64,000 bases of DNA from Phytophthora colocasiae (lineage: Eukaryota; Oomycota; Peronosporomycetes; Peronosporales; Peronosporaceae): the NCBI GenBank assembly GCA_018806915.1, contig JAGKQI010000039.1:1-64000 (forward strand). The letters run 5' to 3'. Within the stretch, counting starts at the first letter, position 1; every line of letters begins with the position of its first letter. The translations under genes and the position numbers were made by a program. This document shows, one piece after another, positions 36,392 through 48,168 of this stretch. Under the pieces are notes generated by a model, which saw only the letters and a program-made list of their open reading frames with translations, made no database searches and was not told where the DNA came from.

Positions 36392-39237
36392 ATGAACGAG
36401 TTCGACGGCCCCACGAAGCGGTTCCGGAAGCTGTGGTCGAAGCTTACAGCAGCAGGATGGAAGGCGCGAAAACCTTCAGGTCTGGAGTGACGACCACACA
36501 TACCTCAGACCAGGAGTGTCAGGGCGGCTAACAGCCCTGCTTAGAGGCACGGACTTCTTCGTTGGTGAGTACCATGCGTTGAAAATGAGTTTGCGACGTC
36601 TGATGAGTCGTTATGTGTGCCCAGGTACCGAGGAGCTTACTGAGTATGCCCGAAGAGCTGGAATAGTCGATGATGAGGGTCCAGTACTTATTGCAGCAAG
36701 TTCAAGTACACCAAGTTGTGTGCATGCCGTGACGGTGGCATCAGAACGGACCGCTACTCCAGCTGTTTCAGCGCAGCCAAGCCGTGCGTGTGCTGTTCCG
36801 GAGGATACAGAATTGCCAAGCCGTGTGCGAGCTGTTCCGGAGGATACAGAATTGCCAAGCCGTGTGCGAGCTGTTTCGGAGTCTACAGAATTGCCAAGCC
36901 GTGCGCGAGCTGTTCCGGAGGCTACAGAATTGCTGCCGTGTGCGAGCTGTTCCGAGGCTACAGAATTAATGGACGTTGAAGCTGGAGATTACGATGCACT
37001 GGATGCTTTTGATGATGGCGCGTTCTTAGATGCTATGCGTCGAGAAGTTCTGTTTGGGAGCACCGCAGCTGACGACGTTAACTTGTGTCGACCTGGATCT
37101 GTTGCGGAACACCTATCCGAGGATGAGGATGGAGACGAGGATGGTGCGCTGAGGAGTGGTGGTGAAGATGAAGGCAGCGGCAACGACAGCAGTGACTTCA
37201 GTTCCGAGGAAGACGAACCTGAGCCTACCTTCGAGACAACGGAGGAGGAGCTACGAGAGCTGACCAGCAGTGGGTGGACAGCCTATGACGCTGCTCATTG
37301 CGGTAAGTCTGTACGCTACAGAATACGGTGTTGCACGCTATACTAATTCTGTATTATGTATTTTACAATGCAGGTATGCTTCAGATGAGTGCAGCCGGAG
37401 ATTACTATGACGGTCCTTGGGGTCCAACACGTTCAGCACTCGCATTTGCTGACTCACCGCTAGGTCTTTTCTTCTACTTCCTGCCGAAAAAACTTTGGAT
37501 CCGCATTGCCGAGGAATCCAATCTGTATCGAACGCAGCTGATACCACAGCTAGCGCAACAGCGTCGCGAATCACTGCTCAAGCAGCAAGCCAAGGACCCA
37601 AGAAAGTCTGTGCCCCCATTATCAGAGTTGGAAGCAGAGTTTCGCCGCTTTCAACCTATCAAACCCCATGAAATCGTCCATGTTGTGGCTCCTTCTAATG
37701 GCCCGGGCAATCGCTCCACTTAGGGACGGTTTATACAAACAAAGGTCAACATCGGAAGAAGGTGCAGTTACACGGGGAACGTTCACGCGGTACATGAAAC
37801 GAGCTCGCTTCGAAGCCATCACTCGATTTCTTCACTTTAGCAACAACGAGGATGCTGACGCTGTCCACGACAAGGCGTGGAAGATTCGACCAGTGTTGCA
37901 AGCTGTGGAGAAAACCTTCCGCCGTGGCTACCGCCTCGGCCGCTGCATCTCTTTTGATGAAGGTATGGTGCCGAACCGGTCGCGGTTCAATCCGATCAAG
38001 GTGTATATGAAGGATAAACCTTCAAAGTGGGGTACCAAGTTCTATCTGACATGCTGTGCTGAAACTGCCTATTGCGCTCGGTAATGTGGTCTATTCTGTA
38101 TTATCCGTAAGAGGAGACATGGTGTAAACTAACAACCGTGTGTGTATTCTGGATTGTACTGAATAGCATTGAGGTGTATTGCGGGAAGAAGAATAAAGGC
38201 AAGAAGGAACAAAATGTCGGCCCTAAAGCTGTTGTTCGCAACATTACGAAAGCACTACGTGGACAGCCATATAAGCGCCTGATCATCACCGACAACTACT
38301 ACTCCTCCATTCAGTTGTCTATCAAATTATACAATATGGGGCTCTACCACGTGGGGACTGTCAGGAAGTCGCGTCTCGGCTGGTGCCCAGACATCGAGTA
38401 CAGCCAAAACAAAAGACCAAAGACTATTCCAAGAGGTCAGTATCGCATTGCCCACTCCAGGCAGTACCCGTACCTGGTTGCGCTCGCGTGGATGGACTCC
38501 AAGCCGGTAAACATGATCGCCACGGGGTGCAGCACACACCAGACCACCGTCAACCGGAGAGAAAGGACGGCTCCGTCACAGTCACGCCGTGTCCGCAGCT
38601 GGTCGTGGATTACGCCGAAGGCATGGGAGGTGTCGACGTCCACGATCAGCTGCGCTTGCAGCGGTACTCACTGCAGAAGTGTGTGGCTTTCAAGAAATAT
38701 TACAAGCAGCTATTCCTCGGGATTGTTGACATGGCCCTGGTGAACGGGTTTATCGTGCACAATATTGCCAAGAAGCGCGACGATGAGAAACCCACTCCAC
38801 ATGCCTGTTTCCTGCGGCGCTTACACAAAGACTTGCTAGCATTGCGAGACGTGCATTTTGACACATACCCTGTCGCGGAGGACTTAGTGGCAGGACCAGT
38901 GGCCCGAGGCGACCACGCCTTGGTCAACACTAACAACCGCTACAAAACTGAAACGCAGTCGAAACGTCGCCAACATCTTTGCAAGGTGTGCTCGGCTCAC
39001 AAAAGTGGAAAATCGTTTGAAACAAGCTATTTTTGCCCGACATGCAGCCATTACTTCGGCGGACGCGTTCCGCTATGCCCCAAGGTCCGTCGCCTAGCGG
39101 AAGGAAACACTCTCTCCTGTGCCCAGATATGGCACGACGTATGGAATGATGGCCGCAACATCCCCGCACACCTCAACGAGATCCGCTTCAGGAAGGAGAA
39201 GCGCAAGCGATCAGAGACGAACGACGAGGAGAGTTAG
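36392..39237 (+). pseudogene. piggyBac transposase, copy 4 (frameshifts in all three exons)
   Basis: Exons 36392-37302, 37374-38080, 38167-39237. Exon 1 has an extra G near 36484, putting the first ~31 codons out of frame with the rest, and loses 2 + 1 bp in the last minisatellite repeat, keeping frame. Exon 2 has an extra T near 37690 at the edge of a diverged patch. Exon 3 loses one A near 38562, which truncates before the GGVDVHDQ motif. The first two catalytic regions (SFDEG near 37950, TDNYY near 38290) are unchanged. As given it cannot make a full transposase. Confidence 0.9.
36777..36968 (+). repeat. 39-bp coding minisatellite, copy 4
   Basis: Five repeats. The last has lost 3 bp in total and reads ELLPCASCSEATEL in place of ELPSRVRAVPEATEL. 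All five TACAGAAT words remain. Confidence 0.92.
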
Positions 39238-39887
39238 GAGAACGAGGAGAGTAAAGAAAATGAAGAAATCTGAGAGAAAGAAGGGGGTGGGCAAAGAGAA
39301 CTAAATGAATACACATTGATTGCATGTTGTGTTCGAATACTATTCCTACATTGGTTTTCATCGAAGCTTACACCTCGCGCCTTTAGTGTGCTTCTTACGG
39401 GTCACGCTCATGTTGTCGCGCCACGAATGTACGTCTAGCGCGATCGAGCAACTACCAGCAATATCCAAAGCGCTTTCTGCGCAGAAATGAACGCAACGCA
39501 GAAGGAAGAATTGCCCAGTTCCTTCCGCTATCCCTCCAAGTTAGGAACTGGGCAAATTTTTCCTCTGCGTCCTACGAGCTGAACGTACAACCACTCATCT
39601 CGACACAGCAATGCTAACAACTTCGACAGGAGTTGTCGAAGCACAGGTTTTCATCATCGTTGAAGATCACCGAGAACCAATGGGGTCGGTGTACTTCAGC
39701 GAATGTTTTTCATAGAGGTGGCTGGATTGCATGTTTTCTGCTTCAAAATTGCGTGGAGAGGACAAATGCCTGCCCTATTGCCGAAGAGGGCTTGAACCCC
39801 ACTATTTTGTTGGGTTGACTGCGCATACTTTAACGAAATGAAATTCTAATTCTGTATGATACAGAATATGGGGCGGGACGCAAGGGG

Positions 39888-41544
39888 TTAAGCATGTTCT
39901 ACTGATTAGATGACGGGCCTTCCGGTCACGTCAAAGTGCGTAGTTCGGACGGTATCTCTACAGATATACGTAGCAGTTAGACACTTCAAAGTAAGAATTG
40001 GGTGTGATACAGAAGCGTTAATATGCACTTGAAATGTCACGTTACTCTGTTTTACCTTAGTTTTACCGCGAATGACATTATGTGCGCAAGGCATACAAAC
40101 TACTACTACAACTATTACTACTATATACCTTCTGGGTATTGCTGCTTTCTGCACGGTGGTGGTCGTCAGTACATGACGCGCTGTTATGATGTACTGCACA
40201 CCGGCCTTCGGCGGCTGGGGGATTTCGAACAACAATAATATAAACATAAATATCGAACTCTCCGCAATAAATAAATACATAAATAAATAAATATATAATG
40301 TGCTCATAGAAACCAAAAAGTGTGTAATTTTAAGATCCCATAGTTTGCTATAGATTAACATCTATGACTTGGCATCATAACTGTATTTGCCGAATGACGG
40401 GCAAGGAACGCCTACGATCTAAAAGACAAGTGCCCCAAGAAGAAATGCGGCGCATGCCCACCCCGACCGCCCAAAACGACAGCAACAACCCCGCTGCTAG
40501 TACCTCGACTCGTTTGACGCCGTGCGAGCGCATGCGCAAGCTGCTATCAGTCCAGAATGCCGGTACGGTCCTATAGTACTGATGACGGCGATACGCACGG
40601 CTGCTGAAATTGTACATGTGTGCATTTTTTACATCGCCGAACCCAACTATATCACATTGACATATGTTTTCTAATCTATTTATCGCCAATCAGCATCGAT
40701 AAGTTGCGTGTACCACAATACAAGCAATATCGGAATAGACAACATGTGCGCGACACATAGGCGACTACCTGGCGAATATTTATCCTACTTCACGGCACAT
40801 TACGATTCTAACCAATCAACGTTTAGAAATGTTCTATCGTGAATACAAGCCATTACAACGGGAAACACGCGTAGTAGTAGGCGCACTACCTAACAATACA
40901 GGTACACACGCTTTCCCGCGATACACACCAGGTAGATGGTCGCGACATGGCCTGATTATGAGCACAAATACAGGTAACCAACATATATGTATAGTCAGTG
41001 CGTGTGTAGAAGTCGCGAGACGTATCATTTGTGTCGTACACGTCACTCACCCGACCCATAAATATGCTGCCTCGTTATTTTTTAAACGGTGGGAACTGCA
41101 TGATGTTCGTACCGTACAAACATCTCTATAGCAGAGAAACAGAAACGCAAAATAGCAACAGATCAGGGTTTTGGCCTAGGGTTTTAGGTCCTCGTGGTCG
41201 TCTTTCACGTCCTTGTAGTCGTCGTTCAGGGCCTCGTAGCTGTCGTTTAGGTCATGATAGCCGTCCTTCAGCACTTAGCAGTCCTCGTCCAGCTCCTCAT
41301 GGTCGTCCGACTGGTACAGGGCTGCAGAGCCATCTTGTTTGGCAAGCGCCCATTGGTGGATACCCGAATTGTGCTTGTTTGGTACGCTTTCATTGGTAGA
41401 TACTCGTCAGCGATCGGCGGATGACCGGCTATTCTCGACATGCTACAGCATTAAATTTGAGGCCTCACCTCGAACGACTTGCTCTAAGTCGAGATTCGAG
41501 GTAAGGCTTCAAATTTAACACCTTCATCTGGTAGTCCTATATTG
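39888..41544 (+). repeat. Satellite unit U15 (A-type, first after copy 4)
   Basis: 1,657 bp. Marker set identical to U10, including AGATCAGGG, which makes module 4 closest to module 2. Confidence 0.97.
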
Positions 41545-43199
41545 TTAAGCATGTTCTACTGATTAGATGACGGGCCTTCCGGTCACGTCAAAGTGCGTAG
41601 TTCGGACGGTATCTCTACAAATATACGTATCAGTTAGACACTTCAAAGTAAGAATTGGGTGTGATACAGAAGCGTTAATATGCACTTGAAATGTCACGTT
41701 ACTCTGTTTTACCTTAGTTTTACCGCGAATGACATTATGTGCGCAAGGCATACAAACTACTACTACAACTACTACTACTATATACCTTTTGGGTATTGCT
41801 GCTTTCTGCACGGTGGTGGTCGTCAGTACATGACGCGCTGTTATGATGTACTGCATACCGGCCTTCGGCGGCTGGGGGATTTCGAACAACAATAATATAA
41901 ACATAAATATCGAACTCTCCGCAATAAATAAATACATAAATAAATAAATATATAATGTGCTCATAGAAACCAAAAAGTGTGTAATTTTAAGATCCCATAG
42001 TTTGCTATAGATTAACATCTATGACTTGGCATCATAACTGTATTTGCCGAATGACGGGCAAGGAACGCCTACGATCTAAAAGACAAGTGCCCCAAGAAGA
42101 AATGCGGCGCATGCCCACCCCGACCGCCCAAAACGACAGCAACAACCCCGCTGCTAGTACCTCGACTCGTTTGACGCCGTGCGAGCGCATGCGCAAGCTG
42201 CTATCAGTCCAGAATGCCGGTACGGTCCTATAGTACTGATGACGGCGATACGCACGGCTGCTGAAATTGTACATGTGTGCATTTTTTACATCGCCGAACC
42301 CAACTATATCACATTGACATATGTTTTCTAATCTATTTATCGCCAATCAGCATCGATAAGTTGCGTGTACCACAATACAAGCAATATCGGAATAGACAAC
42401 ATGTGCGCGACACATAGGCGACTACCTGGCGAATATTTATCCTACTTCACGGCACATTACGATTCTAACCAATCAACGTTTAGAAATGTTCTATCGTGAA
42501 TACAAGCCATTACAACGGGAAACACGCGTAGTAGTAGGCGCACTACCTAACAATACAGGTACACGCTTTCCCGCGATACACACCAGGTAGATGGTCGCGA
42601 CATGGCCTGATTATGAGCACAAATACAGGTAACCAACATATATGTATAGTCAGTGCGTGTGTAGAAGTCGCGAGACGTATCATTTGTGTCGTACACGTCA
42701 CTCACCCGACCCATAAATATGCTGCCTCGTTATTTTTTAAACGGTGGGAACTGCATGATGTTCGTACCGTACAAACATCTCTATAGCAGAGAAACAGAAA
42801 CGCAAAATAGCAACAGATCAGGGTTTTGGCCTAGGGTTTTAGGTCCTCGTGGTCGTCTTTCACGTCCTTGTAGTCGTCGTTCAGGGCCTCGTAGCTGTCG
42901 TTTAGGTCATGATAGCCGTCCTTCAGCACTTAGCAGTCCTCGTCCAGCTCCTCATGGTCGTCCGACTGGTACAGGGCTGCAGAGCCATCTTGTTTGGCAA
43001 GCGCCCATTGGTGGATACCCGAATTGTGCTTGTTTGGTACGCTTTCATTGGTAGATACTCGTCAGCGATCGGCGGATGACCGGCTATTCTCGACATGCTA
43101 CAGCATTAAATTTGAGGCCTCACCTCGAACGACTTGCTCTAAGTCGAGATTCGAGGTAAGGCTTCAAATTTAACACCTTCATCTGGTAGTCCTATATTG
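41545..43199 (+). repeat. Satellite unit U16 (B-type)
   Basis: 1,655 bp, full B markers, with CCTTTTGGG near 41786 in place of CCTTCTGGG. Confidence 0.97.
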
Positions 43200-44854
43200 T
43201 TAAGCATGTTCTACTGATTAGATGACGGGCCTTCCGGTCACGTCAAAGTGCGTAGTTCGGACGGTATCTCTACAAATATACGTAGCAGTTAGACACTTCA
43301 AAGTAAGAATTGGGTGTGATACAGAAGCGTTAATATGCACTTGAAATGTCACGTTACTCTGTTTTACCTTAGTTTTACCGCGAATGACATTATGTGCGCA
43401 AGGCATACAAACTACTACTACAACTACTACTACTATATACCTTCTGGGTATTGCTGCTTTCTGCACGGTGGTGGTCGTCAGTACATGACGCGCTGTTATG
43501 ATGTACTGCATACCGGCCTTCGGCGGCTGGGGGATTTCGAACAACAATAATATAAACATAAATATCGAACTCTCCGCAATAAATAAATACATAAATAAAT
43601 AAATATATAATGTGCTCATAGAAACCAAAAGTGTGTAATTTTAAGATCCCATAGTTTGCTATAGATTAACATCTATGACTTGGCATCATAACTGTATTTG
43701 CCGAATGACGGGCAAGGAACGCCTACGATCTAAAAGACAAGTGCCCCAAGAAGAAATGCGGCGCATGCCCACCCCGACCGCCCAAAACGACAGCAACAAC
43801 CCCGCTGCTAGTACCTCGACTCGTTTGACGCCGTGCGAGCGCATGCGCAAGCTGCTATCAGTCCAGAATGCCGGTACGGTCCTATAGTACTGATGACGGC
43901 GATACGCACGGCTGCTGAAATTGTACATGTGTGCATTTTTACATCGCCAGAACCCAACTATATCACATTGACATATGTTTTCTAATCTATTTATCGCCAA
44001 TCAGCATCGATAAGTTGCGTGTACCACAATACAAGCAATATCGGAATAGACAACATGTGCGCGACACATAGGCGACTACCTGGCGAATATTTATCCTACT
44101 TCACGGCACATTACGATTCTAACCAATCAACGTTTAGAAATGTTCTATCGTGAATACAAGCCATTACAACGGGAAACACGCGTAGTAGTAGGCGCACTAC
44201 CTAACAATACAGGTACACGCTTTCCCGCGATACACACCAGGTAGATGGTCGCGACATGGCCTGATTATGAGCACAAATACAGGTAATCAACATATATGTA
44301 TAGTCAGTGCGTGTGTAGAAGTCGCGAGACGTATCATTTGTGTCGACACGTCACTCACCCGACCCATAAATATGCTGCCTCGTTATTTTTAAACGGTGGG
44401 AACTGCATGATGTTCGTACCGTACAAACATCTCTATAGCAGAGAAACAGAAACGCAAAATAGCAACAGACCAGGGTTTTGGCCTAGGGTTTTAGGTCCTC
44501 GTGGTCGTCTTTCACGTCCTTGTAGTCGTCGTTCAGGGCCTCGTAGCTGTCGTTTAGGTCATGATAGCCGTCCTTCAGCACTTAGCAGTCCTCGTCCAGC
44601 TCCTCATGGTCGTCCGACTGGTACAGGGCTGCAGAGCCATCTTGTTTGGCAAGCGCCCATTGGTGGATACCCGAATTGTGCTTGTTTGGTACGCTTTCAT
44701 TGGTAGATAGATACTGTCAGCGATCGGCGGATGACCGGCTATTCTCGACATGTTACAGCATTAAATTTGAGGCCTCACCTCGAACGACTTGCTCTAAGTC
44801 GAGATTCGAGGTAAGGCCTCAAATTTAACACCTTCATCTGGTAGTCCTATATTG
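43200..44854 (+). repeat. Satellite unit U17 (B/A recombinant)
   Basis: 1,655 bp. It has ACAAATATACG (B) followed by GTAGCAG (A), then an all-ACT tract and CATACCGG (B), then a short GTCGACACG and GATA duplication as in U18. The mixture suggests a crossover between unit types. Private: CGCCAGAACCC near 43947 and GGTAATCAAC near 44282. Confidence 0.97.
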
Positions 44855-46511
44855 TTAAGCATGTTCTACTGATTAGATGACGGGCCTTCCGGTCACGTCA
44901 AAGTGCGTAGTTCGGACGGTATCTCTACAGATATACGTAGCAGTTAGACACTTCAAAGTAAGAATTGGGTGTGATACAGAAGCGTTAATATGCACTTGAA
45001 ATGTCACGTTACTCTGTTTTACCTTAGTTTTACCGCGAATGACATTATGTGCGCAAGGCATACAAACTACTACTACAACTATTACTACTATATACCTTCT
45101 GGGTATTGCTGCTTTCTGCACGGTGGTGGTCGTCAGTACATGACGCGCTGTTATGATGTACTGCACACCGGCCTTCGGCGGCTGGGGGATTTCGAACAAC
45201 AATAATATAAACATAAATATCGAACTCTCCGCAATAAATAAATACATAAATAAATAAATATATAATGTGCTCATAGAAACCAAAAAGTGTGTAATTTTAA
45301 GATCCCATAGTTTGCTATAGATTAACATCTATGACTTGGCATCATAACTGTATTTGCCGAATGACGGGCAAGGAACGCCTACGATCTAAAAGACAAAGTG
45401 CCCCAAGAAGAAATGCGGCGCATGCCCACCCCGACCGCCCAAAACGACAGCAACAACCCCGCTGCTAGTACCTCGACTCGTTTGACGCCGTGCGAGCGCA
45501 TGCGCAAGCTGCTATCAGTCCAGAATGCCGGTACGGTCCTATAGTACTGATGACGGCGATACGCACGGCTGCTGAAATTGTACATGTGTGCATTTTTACA
45601 TCGCCGAACCCAACTATATCACATTGACATATGTTTTCTAATCTATTTATCGCCAATCAGCATCGATAAGTTGCGTGTACCACAATACAAGCAATATCGG
45701 AATAGACAACATGTGCGCGACACATAGGCGACTACCTGGCGAATATTTATCCTACTTCACGGCACATTACGATTCTAACCAATCAACGTTTAGAAATGTT
45801 CTATCGTGAATACAAGCCATTACAACGGGAAACACGCGTAGTAGTAGGCGCACTACCTAACAATACAGGTACACGCTTTCCCGCGATACACACCAGGTAG
45901 ATGGTCGCGACATGGCCTGATTATGAGCACAAATACAGGTAACCAACATATATGTATAGTCAGTGCGTGTGTAGAAGTCGCGAGACGTATCATTTGTGTC
46001 GACACGTCACTCACCCGACCCATAAATATGCTGCCTCGTTATTTTTAAACGGTGGGAACTGCATGATGTTCGTACCGTACAAACATCTCTATAGCAGAGA
46101 AACAGAAACGCAAAATAGCAACAGACCAGGGTTTTGGCCTAGGGTTTTAGGTCCTCGTGGTCGTCTTTCACGTCCTTGTAGTCGTCGTTCAGGGCCTCGT
46201 AGCTGTCGTTTAGGTCATGATAGCCGTCCTTCAGCACTTAGCAGTCCTCGTCCAGCTCCTCATGGTCGTCCGACTGGTACAGGGCTGCAGAGCCATCTTG
46301 TTTGGCAAGCGCCCATTGGTGGATACCCGAATTGTGCTTGTTTGGTACGCTTTCATTGGTAGATAGATACTCGTCAGCGATCGGCGGATGACCGGCTATT
46401 CTCGACATGCTACAGCATTAAATTTGAGGCCTCACCTCGAACGACTTGCTCTAAGTCGAGATTCGAGGTAAGGCCTCAAATTTAACACCTTCATCTGGTA
46501 GTCCTATATTG
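44855..46511 (+). repeat. Satellite unit U18
   Basis: 1,657 bp, A-type, short GTCGACACG, GATA duplication, hairpin arm AGGCCTC. Shares AGACAAAGTG near 45392 with U7. Confidence 0.97.
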
Positions 46512-48168
46512 TTAAGCATGTTCTACTGATTAGATGACGGGCCTTCCGGTCACGTCAAAGTGCGTAGTTCGGACGGTATCTCTACAGATATACGTAGCAG
46601 TTAGACACTTCAAAGTAAGAATTGGGTGTGATACAGAAGCGTTAATATGCACTTGAAATGTCACGTTACTCTGTTTTACCTTAGTTTTACCGCGAATGAC
46701 ATTATGTGCGCAAGGCATACAAACTACTACTACTACAACTACTACTATATACCTTCTGGGTATTGCTGCTTTCTGCACGGTGGTGGTCGTCAGTACATGA
46801 CGCGCTGTTATGATGTACTGCATACCGGCCTTCGGCGGCTGGGGATTTCGAACAACAATAATATAAACATAAATATCGAACTCTCCGCAATAAATAAATA
46901 CATAAATAAATAAATATATAATGTGCTCATAGAAACCAAAAAGTGTGTAATTTTAAGATCCCATAGTTTGCTATAGATTAACATCTATGACTTGGCATCA
47001 TAACTGTATTTGCCGAATGACGGGCAAGGAACGCCTACGATCTAAAAGACAAGTGCCCCAAGAAGAAATGCGGCGCATGCCCACCCCGACCGCCCAAAAC
47101 GACAGCAACAACCCCGCTGCTAGTACCTCGACTCGTTTGACGCCGTGCGAGCGCATGCGCAAGCTGCTATCAGTCCAGAATGCCGGTACGGTCCTATAGT
47201 ACTGATGACGGCGATACGCACGGCTGCTGAAATTGTACATGTGTGCATTTTTACATCGCCGAACCCAACTATATCACATTGACATATGTTTTCTAATCTA
47301 TTTATCGCCAATCAGCATCGATAAGTTGCGTGTACCACAATACAAGCAATATCGGAATAGACAAACATGTGCGCGACACATAGGCGACTACCTGGCGAAT
47401 ATTTATCCTACTTCACGGCACATTACGATTCTAACCAATCAACGTTTAGAAATGTTCTATCGTGAATACAAGCCATTACAACGGGAAACACGCGTAGTAG
47501 TAGGCGCACTACCTAACAATACAGGTACTACACGCTTTCCCGCGATACACACCAGGTAGATGGTCGCGACATGGCCTGATTATGAGCACAAATACAGGTA
47601 ACCAACATATATGTATAGTCAGTGCGTGTGTAGAAGTCGCGAGACGTATCATTTGTGTCGTACACGTCACTCACCCGACCCATAAATATGCTGCCTCGTT
47701 ATTTTTTAAACGGTGGGAACTGCATGATGTTCGTACCGTACAAACATCTCTATAGCAGAGAAACAGAAACGCAAAATAGCAACAGACCAGGGTTTTGGCC
47801 TAGGGTTTTAGGTCCTCGTGGTCGTCTTTCACGTCCTTGTAGTCGTCGTTCAGGGCCTCGTAGCTGTCGTTTAGGTCATGATAGCCGTCCTTCAGCACTT
47901 AGCAGTCCTCGTCCAGCTCCTCATGGTCGTCCGACTGGTACAGGGCTGCAGAGCCATCTTGTTTGGCAAGCGCCCATTGGTGGATACCCGAATTGTGCTT
48001 GTTTGGTACGCTTTCATTGGTAGATACTCGTCAGCGATCGGCGGATGACCGGCTATTCTCGACATGCTACAGCATTAAATTTGAGGCCTCACCTCGAACG
48101 ACTTGCTCTAAGTCGAGATTCGAGGTAAGGCCTCAAATTTAACACCTTCATCTGGTAGTCCTATATTG
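46512..48168 (+). repeat. Satellite unit U19
   Basis: 1,657 bp, mixed: ACAGATATACGTAGCAG (A) with CATACCGG (B) and a rearranged trinucleotide tract with the extra ACT upstream. Private insertions near 47363 and 47527. Confidence 0.97.

Larger units (their letters stand above)
36160..39887 (+). mobile_element. piggyBac-family DNA transposon, copy 4
   Basis: 3,728 bp between TTAA at 36156-36159 and 39888-39891, in the same orientation and target. The left inverted end has one extra T (CTCCCTGTATTC). Palindromes at 36176-36194 and 39849-39867. It contains a ~100-bp stretch of clustered substitutions in exon 2 (about 37688-37790) against an otherwise near-identical background. Confidence 0.97.
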
